Positions 46,386 through 58,759 of a stretch of DNA of 64,000 nt are shown one piece after another. This DNA is from Gordionus sp. m RMFG-2023. Lineage: Eukaryota > Nematomorpha > Gordioida > Chordodea > Parachordodidae. The number at the start of each line of letters is the position of its first letter. Position 1 is the stretch's first letter. A model generated the notes under the pieces. The model saw only the letters and a list, made by a program, of their open reading frames with translations. It was not told where the DNA came from and did not search any database. Location: positions 20,941,120 to 21,005,119 of the forward strand of contig NC_088778.1 in NCBI RefSeq assembly GCF_954871325.1. The letters are read 5' to 3'. The translations under genes were made by a program, and so were the position numbers.

Positions 46386-47987
46386 ATGGATAATTATGGA
46401 TTTGCAGAATCTCTAATAGATTTTAATGAAAATATACATATTTTTGGTAAATTTCTATATAAACATCTAAAAAATTTCTTATATTTTAGAGGAACCAACA
46501 TTTATCGATAGCCAAAAGGGCAAATCATTGCTCTTTTTTTTAAATTTTCTTTACCGTTATAACGGTACATACAGGAATACAATTAACTACCGTTGTCTAA
46601 AAGCTGATTGTAAAGTGACGTGTATATATATTCAAGGATACACAATATCCAAAATGCATGAACATCAAAATCATGCTATACTTTTTCACAAATTAAAAAC
46701 TTTGCAAACAGTAAAAGCAACGGTACAACAAAATCCTTTAGATACAAGGATGAATATCTATCTAAAGGCATTAAACCAACAATGCTCTGAAGATCCAGAT
46801 ATAATCAATTATCCAGGAGCCTTACCACCTTTTATTTCCGTTAAAAATACGATTAACCGTATTTTAAAACAAACCAGGCCAAATATTCCCATTAGCAATG
46901 ACACAATTGTATTGACCACTGAATTGATAACAACATTCAGTGGTGATAGCTTCTTAATAAAAAACAATAATAACAAACTTATTGTATTTGGGTCTGTCAT
47001 GTTAGTCAGTTTATCTTCCTATACAAAATTCATTTATATGGATGGGACTTTTTACACATGTCCACGTTTTTTAGCCAATTATATACTATACATATCATGT
47101 ATAATCAAACGATGATCCCTACCATATATGCACTTCTTCCAGATAAAAGGAAGGAGTCATATATTGAGCTATTTCAAATAATCGTGGAATATGGGACATT
47201 GAATGGTATCCAGTTTTCACCAGACATGGCACAAACCGACTATGAAGCAGGAGCGATATCTGCTCTACAATTTGTATTTCCCAATATTTTAGTAAAGGGT
47301 AAAGTTTAAATTATATACAGTTGTATAATTTATTTTTAGGCTGCTTCTTCCACTTTACGCAGGCCATTTGGCGTAAAGTTCAGCATTTAGGTGTAGTCAA
47401 GCAGTATAAAGAAGAGACTGCTGTATACACTATTGTTCGAAGGATGAGTGTATTACCTTTATGCAAGAGAGAGGACATTCAAGTGGTCCGTGATTCTTGT
47501 GTAGATCTAGCAGCCAATGACCCGTTAATATTAAGTTTCTTAATATATATGGATACTACCTGGATAAATTCTGATGCAATCTTTCCTCATCAAATTTGGA
47601 CCAGGTAATTATTTCATTTTTATTAATTCCTCACAATTCATATAAAAGTTTATAATATTTTTAACATTTAATACATTGTTTGGTGTTAGGTATAAGATTC
47701 AAGGTCCTCGCAATAATAATCATCTCGAAGGATATCACCATTCCCTCAAGCGAATGGCAAAAAATGCTCATCCGGACATATATTCATTAATTCGCGTTTT
47801 AAAAGATAACCAACGCCTGACAGAACTTAAAGTTATACAAATCAATAACGGGGAAATAGTTACGGAGAAAAATAAAAAATATGTGATATTTAATAAAAAA
47901 ATTGTAAACTTAACAGCATTATATGATATTACTTCTAATTTATTTTTTTTTATTGATAAAGTGTCTGATTTAATAAAATCATATTAA
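46386..47987 (+). CDS. FLYWCH zinc finger plus MULE transposase, 4 exons, one frameshift
   Basis: Exons 46386-46446, 46490-47298, 47340-47604 and 47690-47987; introns 43, 41 and 85 bp, all GT..AG with agreeing phases. Total length gives 477 residues if one base is added in the T-run at 47067-47072, where the frame slips. N-terminal FLYWCH finger: FIDSQKGKS, YRCLKADCKV, then HEHQNH. The MULE DDE domain follows: IYMDGTFYTCP (first Asp), QLYTIH and ALLPDK, QTDYEAGAISA (second Asp), CFFHFTQAIWRKVQ, and NNNHLEGYHHSL (Glu). It would cut and paste elements with 9-bp duplications. The single slip in a homopolymer may be an assembly error, in which case the gene is intact. Its own TIRs are not identified. 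Confidence 0.87.
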
Positions 47988-48064
47988 ATATATATTATTA
48001 AATTTAAAATAGTTGTAGATATATTGTTAATAAAAAATTTAATATAAAATTGATAAAAAAGACC

Positions 48065-48466
48065 GGTTAATGATGCTTGGTACCTTAAGGTACCATCTAT
48101 CAAATTTGAATTTTGTTCATTTTTCATTTGGATAGGCACTACCAAATATATTTATAATATATATTTGAAAAATCGTGATTTTTGGAAAACCTCTATGGCC
48201 TAGTAGGCAAGAGCTTGGCTTACTTATCCTATGCTCCCGGGTTCGAATCCCAGGAATGGTCATGTTTTTTTTCTTATTCTAACTTGGTGGTTCCATCCTT
48301 GGGGGGATGATATATAGAAGGCCGGACTCGACCACGTGATTCCGTATTAATATATTAAATAATAAGGGTCTTATTACATTTTAATAAATTTTGGTCGGTA
48401 TTTAGCAAATTAGATTGGTATTTAAAATATTTCCATACATTCACTTGGTAGTAAGCATCATTAACC
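48065..48466. mobile_element. 402-bp TIR element with tRNA-like SINE, copy 1
   Basis: A 14-bp perfect TIR, GGTTAATGATGCTT and its mirror, with an exact 9-bp duplication AAAAAGACC (48056-48064, 48467-48475), the Mutator-type length. Inside, about 48189-48265 is tRNA-like, with an A-box TGGCCTAGTAGGCAAG and a B-box GGTTCGAATCC, followed by a conserved SINE-like body (GGCCGGACTCGACCACG). It begins 78 bp after the MULE transposase gene. Confidence 0.88.
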
Positions 48467-48482
48467 AAAAAGACCAATATAC

Positions 48483-48884
48483 GGTTAATGATGCTTGGTA
48501 CCTTAAGGTACCATCTATCAAATTTGAATTTTGTTCATTTTTCATTTGGATAGGCACTACCAAATATATTTATAATATATATTTGAAAAATCGTGATTTT
48601 TGGAAAGCCTCTATGGTATAGTAGTCAAGAGCTTGGCTTACTTATCCTATGCTCCCGGGTTCGAATCCCAGGAATGATCATGTTTTTTTTCTTATTCTAA
48701 CTTGGTAGTTCCATCCTTGGGGGGATGATATATAGAAGGCCGGACTCGACCACGTTATTCCGTATTAATATATTAAATAATAAGGGTCTTATTACATTTT
48801 AAAAAATTTTGGTCGGTATTTAGCAAATTAGATTGGTATTTAAAATATTTCCATACAATCACTTGGTAGTAAGCATCATTAACC
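48483..48884. mobile_element. 402-bp TIR element with tRNA-like SINE, copy 2
   Basis: Same length, ends and orientation as copy 1 and only 16 bp from it. The flanks ACCAATATAC and TGAAATTCAC do not match, so its target duplication has been lost or it was moved by recombination. The A-box reads TGGTATAGTAGTCAAG, shared with copy 3. Confidence 0.88.
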
Positions 48885-49480
48885 TGAAATTCACACATAT
48901 AAAATTTTGAAAATAGTTAAATCCAATTAATATTTTAAGGATAAAATTTATACAAAAAATAAGTAAAAGAACTTTGAAATCTTAATTCAATTAAAGATGA
49001 AAAGATTAAATTTAAAATTCTTAGAAATTAACATTACCTTACTTTTATTATTTTATTACATTATATTAACTTAATAAGTTTTTTTATTACTTTGGTTTTA
49101 AATTATTATTATTAATTAACCTATTAAACATATTGTTAAATTGAACTTTATAAAGTATATATAGATACAAAAATAGTGTGATAAACAGTTAAAAAACAAT
49201 ATTTAATAATAAAATATATAATTTATTTTCTCTATACCCTGCCTACTTTAATTTTATTTTAATATATTAGTAAAATTTTTAATAAAAAATTAGTTTCTAT
49301 TAATTCACAAATTTAAGATATATTTTCAATATATTTATTGTCTTTAGATACAATAATAAATTAAAAATATTACTTTTCGGAAGTAAAATGTTATTGTCTT
49401 TTTTTGCAACTGGATAAAAGTCCATTTGTTATATTATATGGAATATCACAATTTAAGGATTCCCAATTATTATTATCTCT
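48885..49480. other. AT-rich stretch with no gene
   Basis: No open frame of interest, TIR or repeat was found between the second SINE-bearing element and the small minus-strand frame at 49481. Confidence 0.45.
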
Positions 49481-49627
49481 TTAGATGGCTATCTTTGTAA
49501 ATTTCTTATCAGCTGGCTTTACATGAGGATGTTTATAATGTTCATGTATTTTGTCACTTCTTATTTTAGAAGTTTTACAATTAATATAATCACATTTCAC
49601 TTTAAATAAGGTTCTGTTACTTGGCAT
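49481..49627 (-). CDS. 48-codon zinc-finger-like frame
   Basis: Begins ATGCCAAG directly after an acceptor-like TTTCATTCTAG and reads VKCDYINCKTSKIRSDKIHE then HYKHPH, a Cys-x4-Cys..His-x3-His pattern. The pattern resembles the N-terminal DNA-binding finger of the adjacent MULE transposase (ADCKV..HEHQNH) in cysteine spacing. It may be a first or internal exon of another MULE or of a decayed gene; nothing downstream continues it. Confidence 0.4.
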   Translation of the reverse strand: MPSNRTLFKVKCDYINCKTSKIRSDKIHEHYKHPHVKPADKKFTKIAI

Positions 49628-50193
49628 CTAGAATGAAATAATTAATTATTTTTTACATATTATGTTTTTTATTATTCTTTGCTTGTTGGTGTATGTTTTT
49701 AAGCATGTCTAAAAAAATTAACTCCAAAATTTATCCTGCTAAAAAAATCTATAAATTTATTATAAAACATAATATAAATATATTAACCTCTAAGAAAAGT
49801 ACCAAATAGGAAATGTGTAAATATTAACTTGATAAAATGGTAAATGAAAATGATTCACAAAGAAAGTTTATATTATTTATTAATTGAAAAATATCTTTAC
49901 TTTAATTGACATTTGTCATAAAATCAACGATAACAATCATAATCGTATCAATTAATGGATTTAAAAAGATTATAATTCAAATCAAAAATTACCCTCCAAA
50001 AATCATACCTACCCCCAAAAAATTAATGCCTACATCCAAAAAATCAATATCAATACCAAAAAATCAATACCTACCCCCAAAATTGCCAAAATATTTTGGA
50101 AACATTTGTCTCCTACCCTCTCCGGCCTTGTAGACGCTGGATGAAGATATAACAACATTGAATAAAAGAAGAAAAAAATATAAAGAAAAAATA
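49628..50193. other. AT-rich stretch with a C-rich low-complexity patch
   Basis: At 49990-50090 an imperfect repeat of CTACCCCCAAAAAAT occurs, which ends near a hAT-like phrase TAGACGCTGG (50132). No gene is supported; the plus-strand frame here is a by-product of the repeat. Confidence 0.4.
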
Positions 50194-50595
50194 GGTTAAT
50201 GATGCTTGGTACCTTAAGGTACCATCTATCAAATTTGAATTTTGTTCATTTTTCATTTGGATAGGCACTACCAAATATATTTATAATATATATTTGAAAA
50301 ATCGTGATTTTTGGAAAGCCTCTATGGTATAGTAGTCAAGAGCTTGGCTTACTTATCCTATGCTCTCGGGTTCGAATCCCAGGAATGATCATGTTTTTTT
50401 TCTTATTCTAACTTGGTAGTTCCATCCTTGGGGGGATGATATATAGAAGGCCGGACTCGACCACGTTATTCCGTATTAATATATTAAATAATAAGGGTCT
50501 TATTACATTTTAAAAAATTTTGGTCGGTATTTAGCAAATTAGATTGGTATTTAAAATATTTCCATACAATCACTTGGTAGTAAGCATCATTAACC
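50194..50595. mobile_element. 402-bp TIR element with tRNA-like SINE, copy 3
   Basis: Almost identical to copy 2 over its whole length, including the A-box variant; one base differs in the B-box approach (CTCTCGGG for CTCCCGGG). The flanks do not show a 9-bp repeat. Confidence 0.88.
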
Positions 50596-50773
50596 GAATT
50601 TCATCCCCTTTATTTACATTATGTGTTATATTAGGTATGTTTATATTATTACATTGTTTATTTAGCTATTAGAATTTCTTTAGATAATATACTTTTTCAT
50701 CATGAATTTCACAATTTTATAGTAATTTTTATTTATAAGATTACAATTGTTTTTACAGTCATTATAATATCTC

Positions 50774-53700
50774 AGCTCCGTGAAGTTGGCCGAACGATTG
50801 GAAGCACTAACGATGAATCATATGCCATTTTTTAGTGCTTCGTTAGTGCTTGTTAGTGCTTCAATCCGTATAGTAGCCGAATTTAAGGAAAAAAAGTTAT
50901 AGGCAAAAATAAAAATTTGTGACAACTTCACGCTTAAAAGTCGATTGGAAGCACTAACGATGAAACTTATATCATTCTTTAGTGCTTAGTTAGTAGAGGT
51001 TAGTGCTTCAATCCATTTTGTAGCCGAATTTATGAATAAAAAGTTATTCACGAAAAAAACAAAAATAAACAAATATTGGCGACGTGCCAAAACAAAAACT
51101 AGAGTAGTACTTAACATCCGGTTTTCGCAATTATTTAGTGCTTAATTAGTGTATTTAAATTCCGTTATTAATTTACTTAACCGCCTTATAAAAAAAAAGT
51201 TATAAGCTAAATAAAAACTATGACGTCACGATTTAGGCGTGAAGTTGGCCGAACTTTTGGAAGCACTAACAATGAAACTTATATCATTCTTTAGTGCTTC
51301 GTTAGTAGAGGTTAGTGCTTCAATCAGTTCCGTAGCCGAATTTAAGAATAAAAAGTTGTTCACGAAAAAAACAAAAATAAACAAATAATGGCGACGTGCC
51401 AAAACAAAAACTATAGGAGTACTAAACATCCGGGTTTCGCTATTATTTAGTGCTTAATTAGTGTATTTAAATTCCGTAATTTATTTTGTTAACCGTCATA
51501 TGAAAAAATTGTAACACGCTAAAGAAATTTTTAGAGGTCAAATTTCGGCTGGAAATTATGAAAGCACTAACGATGAAACTTATATCATTCTTTAGTGCTT
51601 CGTTAGTAGAGGTTAGTGCTTCAATCAGTTCAGTAGCCGAATTTAAGAATAAAAAGTTATTAGCAAAATAAAAACTATGACGTCACGATTTAGGCGTGAA
51701 GTTGGCCGAACTTTTGGAAGCACTAACGATGAAACTTATATCATTCTTTAGTTCTTCGTTAGTAGAGGTTAGTGCTTCTATCAGTTCCGTAGCCGAATTT
51801 AAGAATAAAAAGTTATTCACGAAAAAAACAAAAATAAACAAATAATGGCGACGTGCCAAAACAAAAACTATAGGAGTACTAAACATCCGGTTTTCGCCAT
51901 TATTTAGTGCTTAATTAGTGTATTTAAATTCCGTTATTAATTTACTTAACCGCCTTATAAAAAAAGTTATAAGCTAAATAAAAACTATGACGTCACGATT
52001 TAGGCGTGAAGTTGGCCGAACTTTTGGAAGCACTAACGATGAAACTTATATCATTCTTTAGTGCTTCGTTAGTAGATGTTAGTGCTTTAATCAGTTCCAT
52101 AGCCGAATTTAAGAATAAAAAGTTATTCACGAAAAAAACAAAAATAAACAAATAATGGCGACGTGCCAAAACAAAAACTATAGGAGTACTAAACATCCGG
52201 TTTTCGCCATTATTTAGTGCTTAATTAGTATATTTAAATTCCGTAATTTATTTTGTTAACCGTCATATGAAAAAATTGTAACACGCTAAACAAATTTTTA
52301 GAGGTCAAATTTCGGCTGGAAAATTATGAAAGCACTAACGATGAAACTTATATCATTCTTTAGTGCTTGGTTAGTAGAGATTAGTGCTTTAATCAGTTTT
52401 GTAGCCGAATTTAAAAATCAAAAGTTATTTGCGAAAAAAAGAAATAATGGCGACGTGCCAAAACAAAAACTATAATAGTACTAAACATCCCGTTTTCGCC
52501 ATTATTTAGTGCTTAATTAGTATTTTTAAATTCTGTAATTTATTTTGTTAACCGTCATATGAAAATATTGTAACACGCTAAAGAAATTTTTAGAGGTCAA
52601 ATTTCGGCTAGAAAATTATGAAAGCACTAACGATGAAATATATATCATTTTTTAGTGCTTCGTTAGTAGAGGTTAGTGCTTCAATCAGTTTTGTAGCCGA
52701 ATTTAAAAATCAAAAGTTATTTGCGAAAAAAAGAAATAATGGCGACGTGCCAAAACAAAAACTATAGGAGTTCTAAACATCTGGTTTTCGCCATTATTTA
52801 GTGCTTAATTTAATTAGTATATTTAAATTCCGCAATTTATTTTGTTAACCGTCATATGAAAAAATTGTAAAAAGCTAAAGAAAAAACCTTTATGGCATAG
52901 TTATAAATAATATTTAATTTTTTAATACATATAATGCAATATAATTTTATTTGAATTGTATAGGATAATTTTCAATTCACTTAAAATATAAAATAAATAA
53001 TATATATGTTTTTAGGATTGAAGAATGTTTTTATCTTGGGAGGAGCTTATCAAATCAAATGATTTTACACGACCCCTTAATAAATTATGGCATTTGTGAC
53101 AACACTGAATTGAAAATTATCCTATACAATTCAAATAAAATTATATTGATTAAAAAATTAAATATTATTTATAGCTATGCCATAAAGATTTTTTAAACTA
53201 TATTCCTATTATATTCGTATTTTTTTATATTTGTTATATAGAATGTTTTATTGATTATAAGCTTATTTTCGCTAATTGCTGCTTTATTCGTTGAAAATTA
53301 TATCATACATTTTTTATAATTTTTTCCTTCTTTATTCTTCCATCAATATTTTAGTTATAATATTCGAATAAAAATATAACTCTCTTATTCTACAATCTAT
53401 TTATATTATCGAGTAACAGTTTTCCAATAAAAAGATATAACGCTTGAGGATTATATTTTCGACCACTAAGTGGAGTTGGACTTGCATTTTTATTAATAAC
53501 TTCTTTAGTTGTTTTGATAATTTCTAGAGAAGAGTTTGAATACAATTATTCATATCTATCTATAGAAACATAATCAATTTGATTTCTTAAGATTCTAAAG
53601 AGGTGTCAGAAATTTTGAATTATTGATATGCTATAATGAATCAGGGTAACTATCAGAATTTCTGCATAATTATATTGATAATAATGAGATCTAAATGTAT

Positions 53701-56700
53701 AAGTTTCATCGTTAGCGCTTTCATAATTTTCTAGCCGAAATTTGACCTCTAAAAATTTCTTTAGCGTGTTACAATTTTTTCATATGATGGTTAACAAAAT
53801 AAATTACGGAATTTAAATACACTAATTAAGCACTAAATAATTGCGAAAACCGGATGTTTAGTACTCCTATAGTTTTTGTTTTGGCACGTCGCCATTATTT
53901 GTTTATTTTTGTTTTTTTCGTGAATAACTTTTTATTCTTTAATTCGGCTACGGAACTAATTAAAGCACTAACCTCTACTAACGAAGCACTAAAGAATGAT
54001 ATAAGTTTCATCGTTAGTGCTTTCATAATTTTCCAGCCGAAATTTGACCTCTAAAAATTTCTTTAGCGTGTTACAATTTTTTCATATGATGGTTAACAAA
54101 ATAAATTACGGAATTTAAATACACTAATTAAGCACTAAATAATTGCGAAAACCGGATGTTTAGTACTCCTATAGTTTTTGTTTTGGCACGTCGCCATTAT
54201 TTGTTTATTTTTGTTTTTTTCGTGAATAACTTTTTATTCTTTAATTCGGCTACGGAACTAATTGAAGCACTAACCTCTACTAACGAAGCACTAAAGAATG
54301 ATATAAGTTTCATCGTTAGTGCTTTCATAATTTTCCAGCCGAAATTTGACCTCTAAAAATTTCTTTAGCGTGTTACAATTTTTTCATATGACGGTTAACA
54401 AAATAAATTGCGGAATTTAAATATAATAATTAAGCACTAAATAATGGCGAAAACGGGATGTTTAGTACTCCTATAGTTTTTGTTTTGGCACGTCGCCATT
54501 ATTTCTTTTTTTCGCAAATAACTTTTGATTTTTAAATTCGGCTACAAAACTGATTGAAGCACTCTCTACTAACGAAGCACTAAAGAATGATATATGTTTC
54601 ATCGTTAGTGCTTTCATAATTTTCTAGCCGAAATTTGACCTCTAAAAATTTCTTTTGCGTGTTACAATATTTTCATATGACGGTTAACAAAATAAATTAC
54701 AGAATTTAAAAATACTAATTAAGCACTAAATAATGGCGAAAACCGGATGTTTAGTACTATATTAGTTTTTGTTTTGGCACGTCGTCATTATTTCTTTTTT
54801 TCGCAAATAACTTTTGATTTTTAAATTCGGCTACAAAACTGATTAAAGCACTAACCTCTACTAACGAAGCACTAAAGAATGATATAAGTTTCATCGTTAG
54901 TGCTTTCATAATTTTCCAGCCGAAATTTGACCTCTAAAAATTTCTTTAGCATTTTACAATTTTTCCATATGACAGTTAAGTAAATTAATAACGGAATTTA
55001 AATACACTAATTAAGCACTAAATAATGGCGAAAACCGGATGTTTAGTACTCCTATAGTTTTTGTTTTGGCATCGCCATATTTTTTGTTTTTTCGTGAATA
55101 ACTTTTTATTCTTAAATTCGGCTACAAAACTGATTAAAGCACTAACCTCTACTAACGAAGCACTAAAGAATGATATAAGTTTCATCGTTAGTGCTTTCAT
55201 AATTTCCAGCCGAAATTTGACCTCTAAAAATTTGTTTAGCATGTTACAATTTTTTCATATGACGGTTAACAAAATAAATTACGGAATTTAAATATATTAA
55301 TTAAGCATTAAATAATGGCGCAAACTGGATGTTTAGTACTCCTATAGTTTTTGTTTTGGCACGTCGCCATTATTTGTTTATTTTTGTTTTTTTACCTGAA
55401 TAACTTTTTATTCTTAAATTCGGCTACGGAACTGATTGAAGCACTAACCTCTACTAACGAAGCACTAAAGAATGATATAAGTTTCATCGTTAGTGCTTCC
55501 AAAAGTTCGGCCAACTTCACGCCTAAATCGTAACGTCATAGTTTTTATTTAGCTTATAACTTTTTTTTATAAGGCGGTTAAGTAAATTAATAACGGAATT
55601 TAAATACACTAATTAAGCACTAAATAATGGCGAAAACCTGATGTTTAGTACTCCTATAGTTTTTGTTTTATTATTTGTTTATTTTTGTTTTTTTCGTGAA
55701 TAACTTTTTATTCTTAAATTCGGCTACGGAACTGATAGAAGCACTAACCTCTACTAACGAAGCACTAAAGAATGATATAAGTTTCATCGTTAGTGCTTCC
55801 AAATGTTCGGCCAACTTCACGCCTAAATCGTGACGTCATAGTTTTTATTTTGCTAATAACTTTTTATTCTTAAATTCGGCTACGGAACTGATTGAAACAC
55901 TAACCTCTACTAACGAAGAACTAAAGAATGATATAAGTTTCATCGTTAGTGCTTTCATAATTTCCAGCCGAAATTTGACCTCTAAATATTTCTTTAGCGT
56001 GTTACAATTTTTTCATATGACGGTTAACAAAATAAATTACGGAATTTAAATACACTAATTAAGCACTAAATAATAGCGAAAACCGGATGTTTAGTACTAT
56101 ATTAGTTTTTGTTTTGGCACGTCGTCATTATTTCTTTTTTTCGCAAATAACTTTTGATTTTTAAATTCGGCTACAAAACTGATTGAAGCACTCTACTAAC
56201 GAAGCACTAAAGAATGATATATGTTTCATCGTTAGTGCTTTCATAATTTTCTAGCCGAAATTTGACCTCTAAAAATTTCTTTTGCGTGTTACAATATTTT
56301 CATATGACGGTTAACAAAATAAATTACAGAATTTAAAAATACTAATTAAGCACTAAATAATGGCGAAAACCGGATGTTTAGTACTATATTAGTTTTTGTT
56401 TTGGCACGTCGTCATTATTTCTTTTTTTCGCAAATAACTTTTGATTTTTAAATTCGGCTACAAAACTGATTAAAGCACTAACCTCTACTAACGAAGCACT
56501 AAAGAATGATATAAGTTTCATCGTTAGTGCTTTCATAATTTTCCAGCCGAAATTTGACCTCTAAAAATTTCTTTAGCATTTTACAATTTTTCCATATGAC
56601 AGTTAAGTAAATTAATAACGGAATTTAAATACACTAATTAAGCACTAAATAATGGCGAAAACCGGATGTTTAGTACTCCTATAGTTTTTGTTTTGGCACG

Positions 56701-58388
56701 CCATATTTTTGTTTTTTCGTGAATAACTTTTTATTCTTAAATTCGGCTACAAAACTGATTAAAGCACTAACCTCTACTAACGAAGCACTAAAGAATGATA
56801 TAAGTTTCATCGTTAGTGCTTTCATAATTTCCAGCCGAAATTTGACCTCTAAAAATTTGTTTAGCATGTTACAATTTTTTCATATGACGGTTAACAAAAT
56901 AAATTACGGAATTTAAATATACTAATTAAGCATTAAATAATGGCGCAAACTGGATGTTTAGTACTCCTATAGTTTTTGTTTTGGCACGTCGCCATTATTT
57001 GTTTATTTTTGTTTTTTTACCTGAATAACTTTTTATTCTTAAATTCGGCTACGGAACTGATTGAAGCACTAACCTCTACTAACGAAGCACTAAAGAATGA
57101 TATAAGTTTCATCGTTAGTGCTTCCAAAAGTTCGGCCAACTTCACGCCTAAATCGTAACGTCATAGTTTTTATTTAGCTTATAACTTTTTTTTTATAAGG
57201 CGGTTAAGTAAATTAATAACGGAATTTAAATACACTAATTAAGCACTAAATAATGGCGAAAACCTGATGTTTAGTACTCCTATAGTTTTTGTTTTGGCAC
57301 GTCGCCATTATTTGTTTATTTTTGTTTTTTTCGTGAATAACTTTTTATTCTTAAATTCGGCTACGGAACTGATAGAAGCACTAACCTCTACTAACGAAGC
57401 ACTAAAGAATGATATAAGTTTCATCGTTAGTGCTTCCAAAAGTTCGGCCAACTTCACGCCTAAATCGTGACGTCATAGTTTTTATTTTGCTAATAACTTT
57501 TTATTCTTAAATTCGGCTACGGAACTGATTGAAGCACTAACCTCTACTAACGAAGAACTAAAGAATGATATAAGTTTCATCGTTAGTGCTTTCATAATTT
57601 CCAGCCGAAATTTGACCTCTAAAAATTTCTTTAGCGTGTTACAATTTTTTCATATGACGGTTAACAAAATAAATTACGGAATTTAAATACACTAATTAAC
57701 CACTAAATAATAGCGAAAACCGGATGTTTAGTACTCCTATAGTTTTTGTTTTGGCACGTCGCCATTATTTGTTTATTTTTGTTTTTTTACCTGAATAACT
57801 TTTTATTCTTAAATTCGGCTACGGAACTGATTGAAGCACTAACCTCTACTAACGAAGCACTAAAGAATGATAGAAGTTTCATCGTTAGTGCTTCCAAAAG
57901 TTCGGCCAACTTCACGCTTAAATCGTGACGTCATAATTTTTATTTACCTAATAACTTTTTTTTAATAAGGCGGTTAAGTAAATTAATAATGGAATTTAAA
58001 TACATTAATTAAGCACTAAATAATGGCGAAACCCGGATGTTAAGTACTACTCTAGTTTTTGTTTTGGCACGTCTCCAATATTTGTTTAACTTTTTATTCA
58101 TAAATTCGGCTACAAAATGGATTGAAGCACTAACCTCTACTAACGAAGCACTAAAGAATGTTATAAGTTTCATCGTTAGTGCTTCCAATCGACTTTTAAG
58201 CGTGAAGTTGGCACAAATTTTTATTTTTGCCTATAACTTTTTTTCCTTAAATTCGGCTACTATACGGATTGAAGCACTAACAAGCACTAACGAAGCACTA
58301 AAAAATGACATATGCTTCATCGTTAGTGCTTCCAATCGTTCGGCCAACTTCACATGCTTCCAATCGTTCGGCCAACTTCACGGAGCTT
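50774..58388. mobile_element. 7.6-kb foldback element with AGTGCTTCGTTAG arrays
   Basis: An exact 9-bp duplication TAATATCTC (50765-50773, 58389-58397) surrounds TIRs AGCTCCGTGAAGTTGGCCG and, inverted, AAGCTCCGTGAAGTTGGCC. The left arm (50774-52885) and right arm (53690-58388) are inverted arrays of units of about 150 and 310 bp, each with the phrases GCACTAACGATGAAAC, TAGCCGAATTTAAGAAT and GGCGACGTGCC. The right arm is twice as long, owing to a 1.63-kb segment repeated in tandem. The centre holds a separate hairpin MITE and about 500 bp of unique AT-rich sequence. No coding capacity; the many 60-67 codon frames are repeat artefacts. Confidence 0.87.
52889..53192. mobile_element. Hairpin MITE at the centre of the foldback element
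   Basis: CTTTATGGCATAGTTATAAA and its mirror bound two arms of about 95 bp that read TAATATTTAATTTTTTAAT and TGAATTGTATAGGATAATT inward, with a central loop of about 110 bp. The arm edges abut AAAAAAC and ATTTTTT runs, so the target duplication cannot be read. Confidence 0.65.
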
Positions 58389-58759
58389 TAATATCTCTTA
58401 TGATTTCTTCATGTGATCACAGTTTTATATTAATCTGATATGCCTATGAATCTTTCAAGTATATTTTCAAAATGTTTTAACATGATCTTCCTAACAAAAA
58501 CATTTTATTAATGTTTATGAATAACGCGTTCAAAATTTGTGAATTCCCTTTTTATTCTACATTCACTTGTGCTGTACCTATCACTTGTATCGTCTTGCCA
58601 TTGTAACCTGATAACTTTATAAGTTTTTAATAAATGTTTTAATTCTACAAGAATACATGATTGAGAAAACAGGCATTAAAGATATTATCGTAGTTAAGAA
58701 AAAAATTACCATTTGGCTAAAATTTTATTAAAAATATAGTTTTTCATAAGGAAGCAAAT

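Noticed and set aside
48189-48265. Functional tRNA gene
   Set aside because: A and B boxes are good, but the 5' GCCTCTA has no pairing partner after the T-arm, and the same sequence occurs three times inside a mobile unit. It is a tRNA-derived SINE head.
51226-58438. Many 60-67 codon frames starting MFSTPIVFVLARR or MFWHVAI in the 7.6-kb element
   Set aside because: They recur because the DNA unit is repeated in both arms, appear on opposite strands in the two arms, and shift or break with unit variants. There is no sign of selection on the protein.
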